Assembly (NCBI GenBank): GCA_023374045.1
Contig: CM041782.1
Location: 185,460,925 to 185,524,924, forward strand
Reading direction: 5' to 3'
DNA length: 64,000 bases
DNA from: Limonium bicolor
Lineage: Eukaryota; Streptophyta; Magnoliopsida; Caryophyllales; Plumbaginaceae
The position numbers and the translations under genes were made by a program. Shown in pieces: positions 11,610-23,800 of this stretch. Each line of letters starts with the position of its first letter. The first letter of the stretch is position 1. The notes beneath the pieces are model-generated. The model worked only from the letters and a program-made list of their open reading frames with translations, was not told the origin of the DNA and did no database searches.

Positions 11610-13614
11610 TGTAATACCCCGGATCTAAATGGCGATTAAATTACTCTAATATGATTATAAAAGGCCTAATGGTGCCTAAAGAGTATTGGTAAAAAGAATA
11701 AAACCAAAAGAAAAGAGAAAACGCTTGAAAAGCGAAAAACGCTAAAATGCGCGTTAAATGAGTATAAGGGATATATGATCTCGAGAGGGTCCGAGATGGA
11801 TTCCTAAGGCTTAGTTAGGCCTAATAAGTGTACGGGAATGATTCCCGAAGAAAACGGATCCAAATAATGGATTAAAACGCTAACGGAGTTTTAAAGCACG
11901 TTTCTCGAGAAAACCCGAAAACGCGACTTTAAGTGGTCAAACGGACCCGTAAAAATTATAGTTGATTAAATAACTATAATTAAGTATTAATGGAAGCTTA
12001 ATAACCATTAAAAATAAAGAAACGAGAAAAATCCGAAAAACGGGCCCGGCTAGTGAATAGTGCCAAACCAGGTAAAATAACGAGCGTTTTCTGTCAGAAA
12101 CTGAAAAACGCTCTAGCTTAATTAGCTAGTGGGGGCCGGTTTTATTAGAGTAGCAGCCTCCCCCTCTCTTGTTTATTAGTTAGAAAATAAAGAAAGAAAA
12201 GAAAAGTAAAGGCAAAAAGTAAATAGTACAAACCCACTTAATCTCTCTCTTGCTTTTCATTCTTTCTCTCACGTTTTCTTTTCCCACTTCCCACCTGAGC
12301 TCTCTTCTTCCTCTCTGAAGCTCCATGGCGATTTGCAAGAGCCACCATCAGCTCTCTTCTTTCTTCTTCTACAAGGTTCAAATCAACACCAAATTGCAAA
12401 ATAATTTCACCATTGGATTCCTCTCAACTTGGGGAACATTTCCCTCCCTTCAAAATCCAAAAAGCTCACACTTGACCTCCATGGAAAAATCTGGAAATTG
12501 AAGGTTGAAGGTGCCGTTTGGTTCTAAAACCACTCCTTGGTTCCTTAAGGTAAGAAGCAAGTTCAAAATCTCCATTGTCTAGCTTCCTTTGATTTTTGGA
12601 AAATTCCAACGTGAGTTCCTTCTCCATCCTTGCTTCAGCCGGTTTCACTTGCCTTTGTGGAGTGCTGGAACTTCACCCTTTTGATTGCCAAGCTATCCTT
12701 TTGGGTGTTCTAAGGTAATGCCTAAGCTAAGCTTTGAAAACTAGCTCTTGAAAATTCTAGGGTTAGTGAGGGATGTGTGAATTAACTAGCTTATTGTGTA
12801 TGGCATGGGAATGTGATTGTAGTTAGCAATCTAAACCCATTGGTGGGTGTGGAAACAAGAAGAGAAGGAAAGAACAAGAGAAGGAAGAAGAAGGGAAGAG
12901 AAAACAGAAAACTAACAAGGTATTGAACTTACCTTGAGTTGGTTTTGTCTATGTAAAACACATTTTTGAACATAAGTAATGACCTTGAATTAGAGTAGTA
13001 ATGATGCTACAATATTGTTAGTTGAGTGTGAATGTTTAATGTGGTTTAAGTGTGCAAACAAGCCTAGGAAACTGAGCTAGGCATATGTGTGAACCATGGG
13101 AATTTGGTGTGATTATTAATGCCTAAACCAAACAGGTGTGAGAAGTGTTGTGAGCTGTTTTAGTGTGGTGATAATGCTTAGGAAAGCAAGTAAGTGCTGT
13201 CAAAATTCACCTAGGAGTGGATAGTCTTGAGTGTTTTATGTTAAGGAAGAAACTAGGTGAGTTAAGAGATTTAGGTGGTTGGTTAATGGTTAGAAAACCA
13301 AACTTTGAAGGAGAGTGTGTTAGGAGTAAAAATAATGCCATGTGAATGCTTGGAATGGCATCAGTAAGTGAGGTTAGAATGGTTTAAAGAAGAAACCAAA
13401 TCTGTTACAAGTCTAGTAGAAAACAAGAGAAAAACTAGTTATGGAATATAAGTGATTTTGAGTAAGAATTTGGGTAAGGGTTTAACCCATGATTTGAAGA
13501 GGTTTGGAGCATGTTTAAAGGTGGTTAAACATGTGGAAAGTTTATGGAAAGATTAAGGGTGGTTTAAGGATTGATTTGGAGTGGAAAAATCAAGTTTGGA
13601 GCAGGTTTTAGCAG

Positions 13615-13794
13615 GGTCCGGGACTTGGTCCTTGGACAAAGTCCCGGACCACACTTAAAAAACGGTCGAGAGTTGCAGCACACCCTGGTCCGGGACTATA
13701 CTCCAGGACAAGGTCCCGGACCATAGTCTAAAATCAGCCGAGAGTTAGGAAAACAATTGGTCCGGGACTTTAGGTAAGGACCAAGTCCCGGACC
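13615..13794 (+). repeat. 72-bp-period hairpin array in B LTR 1 (three units)
   Basis: Units start at 13615, 13687 and 13759. Each is an inverted repeat with arms GGTCCGGGAC and GTCCCGGACC (12 bp in units 1 and 3) around a 12-16 base loop, with diverged spacers. About 2.0 kb from the LTR start. Confidence 0.9.
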
Positions 13795-15036
13795 ACCCCC
13801 AGAAACCTACAGAGAGTGTTTTAAAGGGTTTAAATGATGGGGGATTGAATGTTAATGATGTTATAAGATGTTAAGGCCTTGTTTGGTGAGATTAAAGGCC
13901 CTAAGAAGTGTTAGAAAGTGTTAGAAGTGCTTGAGTAGTGAGAGCTTAAAGTAACAAAAGTGAAACCGAGATAACGGGATAACGGGGTAACTACGGGAAT
14001 AACATTTAATTATGTTCCGTATGAGTTTAGTATTAACAATAATGTTTGAAACATTATCAGAGGATCGTGTGTGACCCGAGCAGGCGAGATGACACGGTAA
14101 AAGTAAAATCCCGGTGAAAGGTATGATTTTCTCATGCCCCGTATGCTAACCGAGTTACACTGATTTGTGTGTTTGCGTGCCGGCTTAATCAAGATTAAAG
14201 CATGAAAATAATCCCTTGTTTGATTATGCATGCATTGTTGTATGTTGTATGAGCTAACATACTTGTATGCCGGTGTGGTCTAACGTAGTGCATAGACCGA
14301 CTCTTAGTGAGTATTGATTGACTAGAAACCCGTTGAACGGGTAGTCACATAACCAATGGAAGTATGCAAACACACATAAACTATCGATTAAGTGTAATGA
14401 TAACGCAAACATATAAACTCCCTAGAATGTGAGGAGATGTACGGGTTGAGTAAATACCCGATAACGGTTAGAAAACCTTATTGAAACAATCCACGAGATA
14501 AATATGAGTGGAGAGATAAATGAACCTCCATCGAGAGGATTGAAGTTAGTCCAATGATGTGAACATATAAGAAAGGTAAAAGAGACCTAAGGGACTATGT
14601 GACTCCCTTGAGATACGGTCGACCTCTTATATGAGGATTTTACCCGGTATAAGAAAATATCTGAATGTACAAGCATATGATTGTGAGGGTAACACTTAAA
14701 CCTAAGATTACCCGAATTTAAGTAAAGTTCCCAAAGTCATTAGAAACATCGAGAATGATGCTTCTAGACTAATATACATGATATTATTATAACTCCGAGA
14801 GAGGAGTGTATGGGAACGAGAGTAGTCCGAGAGTAGTCGGACCTAAGTAAAAGAGATAGGAACTAAGAGAGAGTTCCGTGAGCTAGTTGAACCTTCCCAC
14901 CATGCTAGACCCAGAGTAGGGTCGAAACCGGGGAAGTAAGACTATGCTAGAGAGCCATGAGTTTTGGCTTAAGTATGTAAAGAGAGTAACAAGCGTGACG
15001 TAGGAGACCTGTAGTGTCTCGAGAATCTACAAGAGC

Positions 15037-15214
15037 TTGAGTATGAATAACCCAAGAGTGTGGGTGAGATAATGTGTATAAGTAACCCGAGAGAAAGGGG
15101 TGAGTATGTATGAGTAACCCGAGGAATGGGTAAGTATAAGAATGAGTAGCCCAAGAGAATGGGTGTGTATACGAATAAGTAACCCGAGAGAGAGCGGGTG
15201 AGGTATTGAATAAG
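15037..15214 (+). repeat. About 33-bp tandem repeats with mini-hairpins in B LTR 1
   Basis: Five imperfect units, each containing TAACCCGAGAG...GGGT-like arms (ACCC...GGGT). The same array is in LTR 2 (about 24226-24402) and LTR 3 (about 33529-33706). Confidence 0.75.
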
Positions 15215-15449
15215 TAAACAAGGCATAGTGAGGAATAACCCTCAATGCCTAAGAGTAACCAGTTACCACTAACAACATTGTTATGTTAGTTAGGAATCGT
15301 GTTCCGTGATTGGATGTAGATTCCTTGTGTGATATACATATATTGTATTGCCATGATGCATGTTGTTTGATTAAAATGAACTCCATGTATATCCGACCCA
15401 AAGTAGTCGGCGTACCGCGGTTAGCACGCGGTATATGCGAATTTCATAT

Positions 15450-15475
15450 TCAGCGTAAGCTGACCCCCTAGGGGG
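15450..15475 (+). other. Stacked hairpins near the B LTR end
   Basis: TCAGC/GCTGA with a 4-base loop is followed directly by the perfect palindrome CCCCCTAGGGGG, then, about 20 bases on, by TGCAGG. C (43761-43789) and E (52890-52915) have the same arrangement with different bases. Confidence 0.6.
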
Positions 15476-15852
15476 AACGTTTTTAGTGTGCAGGTACTTG
15501 AAGCTGACCACCGTTCGAGAGAGTAGGACGGGGACTGCTGTGAGCATGGGTAGTTAGATTGTAATTACTTATGCGTTTGAATGAGGTGTAAGTCCGAGAA
15601 TGTTATCGGCATCCGTATATTGTAGACTCGGTATAGTAGAGATATGAATTGAGTATTGTATTTGTATGAAGTACTCGGTTGTTCCAGTTCATCAGACCGT
15701 TACGGTATGTAAGAAAGGCCTGGTTAGCCACATGGGTGGCTAACGGCGTTGTTTCACCCCTCGTTGTAATTAGAGTTCCGCTGCGTGAGAAGGAGTAATT
15801 AGTAACAGTTTAAGAGGTAATGACTAGATTAACGGTTGGGGTGTTACAAAAA

Positions 15853-15880
15853 TGGTATCAGAGCGAAGTATCGCTCTGAT
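15853..15880 (+). other. Element B PBS 1 with overlapping 10-bp hairpin
   Basis: PBS TGGTATCAGAGC at 15853-15864, four bases after the LTR. ATCAGAGCGA and TCGCTCTGAT form a perfect stem with loop AGTA, so most of the PBS can be paired. Confidence 0.88.
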
Positions 15881-16779
15881 GACTGGAAATACCGAGCTTA
15901 GGGGATACCGAGTTAGGAATTAGAGACTTAGGGCTATGGGTTGAGTGGTAGCGTGAGAGATGCGCTAGATAGGAACTTCCAGTATGTTCTGGATACCTAC
16001 AATACCAAACCCGCCCTCCACAACCCCCGCATTAAAAGCTCGGGAAAGAACACCAGAGAGGAAACCCAATCTGGCAGTTAGTAAATATTTCAATATGAAC
16101 TAGAACCGTCATGTGGTAGATCCCGAGAACCGGAATCCCGGAGACAGATCCCACTGGAACGACAATAACCGCACTCAATGGCGGAGATCGAGAATCCTAA
16201 TCCAAGGAGACCAGAATTTGTGGCAGCCTGGGGCGACATGCTTAGCAGTCGCGAGAACCCAGCTGGCCGAGCAGCAGCAATAAAAAAGCACCAACCGTGC
16301 AACAAGGCGGACACATGAGAAATAACGAGAACCGGGACACAGTCTACGGACCGCCATAGTAAGTAATACCAACATCGGTACACTAACCGACTAAGAATCT
16401 AGTCAAGAGTAGGTACACCCACCCTACCACACCCGAAGAGGCTGCAATACCTAACGGGCACAGCTTAGACAGCTACAAGCATAACTACGGGATATACCCG
16501 AATAGGACTACAGAAGTAGTGCCTAAATGACTTTAACCTCGGTAACCACAGTAAAGACATGGGAACGAGCAACGAGGTAGAACAAAGCACTAAGTAATTA
16601 AGGAACTCCGAGAGTGGAGAAGCGCCTAAATGGGATGACAGTCATGTCAAGATGAGTGAGAAGCAGCTCTAAGGAGCAGTTATTTAATTAAAGGATCAAG
16701 GAAAGCCAACAAGGCTACCAAATACAATGTAAACAATACCGTGACCGGTATGAGTTAACCCAAAAACCACCTGTACCGC

Positions 16780-16798
16780 GCACTTGCCAGGCAAGTGC
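16780..16798 (+). other. GCACTTGC hairpin, internal region 1
   Basis: Arms GCACTTGC and GCAAGTGC with a 3-base loop, about 930 bases after LTR 1. Same stem as the element A hairpin at 8681. Confidence 0.6.
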
Positions 16799-19351
16799 AG
16801 TAATACGGGATTAAGAGGAACCTTTGCAATAAAAAGTACTAGCAAGACCAACGGCAAAGAGCAATATAGCACCACAAACCCTAAAAATTCTGAAATGAAA
16901 CCTTGGAAAGGCCTAAAGGCCTGACCACTGTAAAAGAATATACCGGTCAAGAGGCTAGACCTTAAGAAGCAACCGGCATTGAAATGCCGCAAAGAGTTTA
17001 CTTCAGACTCAAACTTTTCTTCAAAACATAAAATTTTCCAAAAACCCCCGAATTTTTAAACCAAACCAGAGAATGACGGTAAGTTTATCATAGGACGATA
17101 AAGGAGTTGGCTACAGAATACTTCACTTAGGCGTGTGACCAACCTACGGTAACTAAACGAGACATGGAACGACCGCACTCCGAAGGAGCTTGCGGGCCTG
17201 ACAGACCAATTATGAGTTAGTCGGGTAGGTGGTAACGTATCAATAAGATACTCCATGTATGTATACAAGTAGAGTACGAAGCACGGGAAGTAGCCACTCC
17301 ATACTACGGACGAAGAGCCAATCAAACCAAGACAGTTGGATATCTCGAATGATCGAAGAATACAAGGAAGCTTACCAAGTTAAGGGAGTCAAGAATCCAG
17401 TAAGATGATGGATCTAAGAACATAACGTTAAGAAGTGCGAGAAGCACAAGTATTAAGTATAGACACTGGATATGCCTTAGGAAATACCTAATAACTGAAA
17501 TATATACCAGCGTAAGTAATATGGCAACTGCCTTAAATGATCATATTGATGTTTGATGAACGGGAATTCCCACAGTATATCTCGCTAAGAGAGTACGACC
17601 TAATTAAGTAGGTAAAGGAAAAGTACTAATGCTCTACCCCAATATGGGAGACATTACAACCCTAAACGGGATAGTTGAGTTATACATAGCCGCAAGGCGA
17701 AGTCGCAACTGAACATAACCATAAGTACAAGCTAGATGTAATGGCATTACTCAGTAACACCCAGGAGCAATCCGAGAAAGGTGCCGGAGTCACAGTAGTT
17801 GAACGAAACATCGTGTTGAGAACACAAGTGTTAAGTCAAACACTCGGTAAAACCCGAAGGGATCCCACGTAACACGGGATACCCTAGATTGCCAGAGAGC
17901 ATGAACAAATATCAAGTTATTTAAAAGGGCCTTCCATGTATGGAAGTGTGTTGAGACAACCTTATCGAAAAGCCCAGTAATACCTCCAAACCATTGAATG
18001 GTGTACGGAGAAGAAGAAACTTGTATAAACAGCCCGCATGGAGCATTACTCGAGGAAAGGTGGCTTGTAAGCCGATAGAACCAACTACAACTTGTAGATC
18101 CAAACGTAGTAAAACATATGCATAAAGGCGTAAGAGTTATTGTGGAGTGTGAACCACCACCTTAGAGTGGGGACACCACTTATTATTGTGGAGCCTATGG
18201 AGCGGCAATTGCGTGAATCCTCCAGAGAATGGCTACCATCTAAGTATGTAATGTGAAACCGCTAGAGCGGTGTAGTAAACTTGAGCATGTGTATATTGCC
18301 AAGGAGCATATGAACTATAGTAGTGTGTAAAGAGGAACCTTGATGGCAGTACAAAGGAAACCGATAGAGTAATCGGATGAGTAGTGAACACTGCATGTGT
18401 ACAGTATGAACTGCAGAGTAAGCAGTGCGCAAGCGTAGAGAGATTTAAAAAGTAACGTATTTCATTGAGCCAATGGCAAGCCGTAGTATAAATGTGTCGG
18501 GAGTACATGAGCAGAAGCTAAAGTAGTAGCGGATGCCATGTAAACAAATGTTGTAACGAGTAGAACAAGGTACGCAGTAAGCGACCATTGTAAGAGTATA
18601 TTCGGATAATGATACGGAGTTGATGAGAAAATGTGGTAAGGAGACATAATCATTCCTATCCCATGAGAGATTTACTGTCAAGGGTTTACGCTTCTGCACT
18701 CTGTATGACTGAGTGTTTTGGTATTGCACTTGTGCGGTGATGATCGAGTGGGAGAGCCAGGAATTGAAAATGTCAACGAAGCCTGTTGAGTGAGAATCTA
18801 GAGAGATAACCGTGCGGCCATTGGCCAAAGATGCACAAAGAACGTGGGCAGTAACCCACAGGGCCCAGGATCGATATGTGGAAAAATGCAGAGTAGTATG
18901 AATGAAGAACTCTGGTACAGAACCAAGAAACAAACATAATCCATGAGCCACTATTAAACGAGGAAGCACTACATGCTAAGTAGTAGCTTGACCTCAACCG
19001 ACAACAAGTCGGGAAAATAAGTGAATAATCACAAAGGTATACAGTGTATACGAAGTAGATTCCCAGAGAACTGGAGAGACGATCTAAATTCATCGAATTC
19101 GCATACGGTAAGAGATACCAAGCGACGATTGAAATACATTGAGAATACCAAAGAGCGAATTAAGCTCTAGTTATCAGGTCACGCAGCAGAAGCTTGTGGA
19201 CCGTGATTCAGAGTTAAGTATACCATATCATAAACCCCTTGAAGCCTTATAGGCTAGAACCGAACCCGGTTATGAGTTTTTAACCTCATTGAAGTCAAAA
19301 CACTTCATAATACTTGAATTAGTAACCAATGTTCAGTGATAACATATGGTT

Positions 19352-19385
19352 GGTTACGCGGGCGTAACCCCTTTTAAGGGGGGTA
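19352..19385 (+). other. Second PPT-like tract with hairpin, internal region 1
   Basis: Hairpin arms GGTTACGC and GCGTAACC (19352-19369) precede CTTTTAAGGGGGGTA. Compared with C and D (GGGTACG/CGTACCC), the third base pair has switched from G-C to T-A. Confidence 0.65.
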
Positions 19386-19951
19386 TGGCGAGAAACCGCT
19401 TAGAGTATGTTTTACGTATTGGTGCGTAAACTACTATGTGCATAGCACAAAAAGAAATTGTTTTGATGATTGGAACTTATGTTACATAAACATATGTACC
19501 CATTCATTGTGTAATAATGATATTGTGCATGAGTGATGCAAGTAACGAGTATGTAATATTTATGAAAAGAGGAGTAGAGACTCCTAGGGAATGAGAATCC
19601 CTATAGTATATGTCTAGTGAGATTAGACATGAGTTATGATAGATGAATCGGCATGAAACCGATGTGTAACCTAAGAGGGAGTGAGTTCCCTAGGTGATTT
19701 TATTTGAGAACGATAGATGGAGTGAGTTCCATCCTTTGGAGTTGTATGTTATGTGTTTTAAATTGAGCAACAATTTGAGTAAAAGAAGCCATAAGTATGG
19801 AATACCTAGGTAAAGTAGTGAAGCAATGAGAATGACAAATGACCTAAGTACTAGGAACTAGAGATTAATTGAAACGAATTGTTTCGTGAATATGACTAGA
19901 AAGAGTAAAAGATAGAAAACAAAATGTTTGACTATCTGATTGTTTGAAACT

Positions 19952-20062
19952 GACGTGGGAGGTGGAACTTGATCTGCTAGCGATCAAGGGAAACCGAACA
20001 CAAATTGGGGTGGAAGGATAGTTCAACACTGATGCTGATCACATCAGGTTGATGATTCCTGA
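19952..20062 (+). other. A/B shared non-coding block, B copy 1
   Basis: Matches 8282-8394 of element A. The hairpin CTTGATC (19968-19974) and GATCAAG (19982-19988) has the loop TGCTAGC, which contains the self-complementary GCTAGC. Such a loop could pair between two RNA molecules. Confidence 0.7.
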
Positions 20063-20795
20063 AGCTCCCTATAGTGGTCACAAGTAATCACGCTAAGAAA
20101 GATACAGCTACCATAAATCTGATTTGGAGTTGTGTGATGTTTTAAAAAGAACTTTCAAACAGATTTTGAAAAAGAATTTCCTTCAAGTATGAAGATGGAA
20201 ATGAAACTGGTTTTGAAACCGCTATCACCCGCCGATGGCTGAGCCTTAAGTCTTGATGACCGGTAGAACGGTGGGCGTGTATTAGTTTTGAAACCATTGC
20301 ACCGTACGTGCGGCGGTCCTAAGTGACCGGTTGGGGCGGTGTCAGTGTGTGATTTTTCCAAAGGCAGCGGGACGGGGAGAGTACCCTGAGAAGTTCCTGT
20401 GTTGAGTGAGTCAACCAGAGTGCCAGAGGATATGTATATGTGTAACGTTTTGATCAGAACCGAAGGGACCGTGGGCCAAGAGAGTAAGTGCCCATTTGTC
20501 ATGAAACGGCCGTGAACCAGAAAGAGTAAGTGTTCAACGTGACCGGTACCTGAGGGATCAGTAGTATATCTCAACATGGATTCGAGGACTGTAGTGCCTT
20601 CTTGTCTTCGGACCGATTCCATGGAGAAGTAAAAATATTTTTGATTGCTATACATGCTGTGATATGTGTGTGGTATGTGTAGTATGAAATGAGACTGACT
20701 TGTGGAGTCAGTAGGTTATACATGTACTATAACCTTGGCATTGAATGCCATGAGAGTAACCACCTAGATTCATCAACTTTGAGGACAAAGTTCCT

Positions 20796-20808
20796 AAGGG
20801 GGGTAGAT
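20796..20808 (+). other. Element B PPT 1
   Basis: AAGGGGGGTAGAT immediately before LTR 2, preceded by GAGGACAAAGTTCCT. Confidence 0.9.
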
Positions 20809-23800
20809 TGTAATACCCCGGATCTAAATGGCGATTAAATTACTCTAATATGATTATAAAAGGCCTAATGGTGCCTAAAGAGTATTGGTAAAAAGAATAA
20901 AACCAAAAGAAAAGAGAAAACGCTTGAAAAGCGAAAAGCGCTAAAATGCGCGTTAAATGAGTATAAGGGATATATGATCTCGAGAGGGTCCGAGATGGAT
21001 TCCTAAGGCTTAGTTAGGCCTAATAAGTGTACGGGAATGATTCCCGAAGAAAACGGATCCAAATAATGGATTAAAACGCTAACGGAGTTTTAAAGCACGT
21101 TTCTCGAGAAAACCCGAAAACGTGACTTTAAGTGGTCAAACGGACCCGTAAAAATTATAGTTGATTAAATAACTATAATTAAGTATTAATGGAAGCTTAA
21201 TAACCATTAAAAATAAAGAAACGAGAAAAATCCGAAAAACGGGCCCGGCTAGTGAATAGTGCCAAACCAGGTAAAATAACGAGCGTTTTCTGTCAGAAAC
21301 TGAAAAACGCTCTAGCTTAATTAGCTAGTGGGGGCCGGTTTTATTAGAGTAGCAGCCTCCCCCTCTCTTGTTTATTAGTTAGAAAATAAAGAAGAAAAGA
21401 AAAGTAAAGGCAAAAAGTAAATAGTACAAACCCACTTAATCTCTCTCTTGCTTCTCATTCTTTCTCTCACGTTTTCTTTTCCCACTTCCCACCTGAGCTC
21501 TCTTCTTCCTCTCTGAAGCTCCATGGCGATTTGCAAGAGCCACCATCAGCTCTCTTCTTCTTCTTCTTCTACAAGGTTCAAATCAACACCAAATTGCAAA
21601 TAATTTCACCATTGGATTCCTCTCAACTTGGGGAACATTTCCCTCCCTTCAAAATCCAAAAAGCTCACACTTGACCTCCATGGAAAAATCTGGAAATTGA
21701 AGGTTGAAGGTGCCGTTTGGTTCTAAAACCACTCCTTGGTTCCTTAAGGTAAGAAGCAAGTTCAAAATCTCCATTGTCTAGCTTCCTTTGATTTTTGGAA
21801 AATTCCAACGTGAGTTCCTTCTCCATCCTTGCTTCAGCCGGTTTCACTTGCCTTTGTGGAGTGCTGGAACTTCACCCTTTTGATTGCCAAGCTATCCTTT
21901 TGGGTGTTCTAAGGTAATGCCTAAGCTAAGCTTTGAAAACTAGCTCTTGAAAATTCTAGGGTTAGTGAGGGATGTGTGAATTAACTAGCTTATTGTGTAT
22001 GGCATGGGAATGTGATTGTAGTTAGCAATCTAAACCCATTGGTGGGTGTGGAAACAAGAAGAGAAGGAAAGAACAGAGGAAGAAGAAGGGAAGAGAAAAC
22101 AGAAAACTAACAAGGTATTGAACTTACCTTGAGTTGGTTTTGTCTATGTAAAACACATTTTTGAACATAAGTAATGACCTTGAATTAGAGTAGTAATGAT
22201 GCTACAATATTGTTAGTTGAGTGTGAATGTTTAATGTGGTTTAAGTGTGCAAACAAGCCTAGGAAACTGAGCTAGGCATATGTGTGAACCATGGGAATTT
22301 GGTGTGATTATTAATGCCTAAACCAAACAGGTGTGAGAAGTGTTGTGAGCTGTTTTGTGTGGTGATAATGCTTAGGAAAGCAAGTAAGTGCTGTCAAAAT
22401 TCACCTAGGAGTGGATAGTCTTGAGTGTTTTATGTTAAGGAAGAAACTAGGTGAGTTAAGAGATTTAGGTGGTTGGTTAATGGTTAGAAAACCAAACTTT
22501 GAAGGAGATGTGTTAGGAGTAAAATAATGCCATGTGAATGCTTGGAATGGCATCAGTAAGTGAGGTTAGAATGGTTTAAAGAAGAAACCAAATCTGTTAC
22601 AAGTCTAGTAGAAAACAAGAGAAAACTAGTTATGGAATATAAGTGATTTTGAGTAAGAATTTGGGTAAGGGTTTAACCCATGATTTGAAGAGGTTTGGAG
22701 CATGTTTAAAGGTGGTTAAACATGTGGAAAGTTTATGGAAAGATTAAGGGTGGTTTAAGGATTGATTTGGAGTGGAAAAATCAAGTTTGGAGCAGGTTTT
22801 AGCAGGGTCCGGGACTTGGTCCTTGGACAAAGTCCCGGACCACACTTAAAAACGGTCGAGAGTTGCAGCACACCCCTGGTCCGGGACTATACTCCAGGAC
22901 AAGGTCCCGGACCATAGTCTAAAATCAGCCGAGAGTTAGGAAAACAATTGGTCCGGGACTTTAGGTAAGGACCAAGTCCCGGACCACCCCCAGAAACCTA
23001 CAGAGAGTGTTTTAAAGGGTTTAAATGATGGGGGATTGAATGTTAGATGTTATAAGATGTTAAGGCCTTGTTTGGTGAGATTTAAAGGCCCTAAGAAGTG
23101 TTAGAAAGTGTTAGAAGTGCTTGAGTAGTGAGAGCTTAAAGTAACAAAAGTGAAACCGAGATAACGGGATAACGGGGTAACTACGGGAATAACATTTAAT
23201 TATGTTCCGTATGAGTTTAGTATTAACAATAATGTTTGAAACATTATCAGAGGATCGTGTGTGACCCGAGCAAGGCGAGATGACACGGTAAAAGTAAAAT
23301 CCCGGTGAAAGGTATGATTTTCTCATGCCCCGTATGCTAACCGAGTTACACTGATTTGTGTGTTTGCGTGCCGGCTTAATCAAGATTAAAGCATGAAAAT
23401 AATCCCTTGTTTGATTATGCATGCATTGTTGTATGTTGTATGAGCTAACATACTTGTATGCCGGTGTGGTCTAACGTAGTGCATAGACCGACTCTTAGTG
23501 AGTATTGATTGACTAGAAACCCGTTGAACGGGTAGTCACATAACCAATGGAAGTATGCAAACACACATAAACTATCGATTTAAGTGTAATGATAACGCAA
23601 ACATATAAACTCCCTAGAATGTGGAGATGTACGGGTTGAGTAAATACCCGATAACGGTTAGAAAACCTTATTGAAACAATCCACGAGATAAATATGAGTG
23701 GAGAGATAAATGAACCTCCATCGAGAGGATTGAAGTTAGTCCAATGATGTGAACATATAAGAAAGGTAAAAGAGACCTAAGGGACTATGTGACTCCCTTG

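Larger units (their letters stand above)
11610..15848 (+). repeat. Element B LTR 1 (4,239 bp)
   Basis: Begins TGTAATACCCC and ends GGGGTGTTACA. It contains a gene-leader-like stretch near 12240-12560 (T/C-rich, then an ATG at 12325, then AAGGTAAG resembling a splice donor), a hairpin array at 13615-13794, short repeats at 15037-15214, and stacked hairpins at 15450-15475. LTR 1 differs from LTRs 2 and 3 at several shared positions. Confidence 0.95.
15849..20808 (+). other. Element B internal region 1, non-coding
   Basis: About 4.96 kb with no recognisable gag-pol frame. It contains PBS 1, a GCACTTGC hairpin (16780-16798), a hairpin plus PPT-like tract (19352-19385), the block shared with element A (19952-20062), and PPT 1. 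The longest open frames are antisense and are not preserved whole in internal region 2. Confidence 0.85.

Noticed and set aside
18445..18969. 174-codon antisense open frame in B internal region 1
   Set aside because: Opposite to element sense, no known domain, and split into pieces in internal region 2.
20155..20655. 166-codon antisense open frame near the end of B internal region 1
   Set aside because: Antisense; only part stays open in copy 2 (29439-29780) and no family is recognised.
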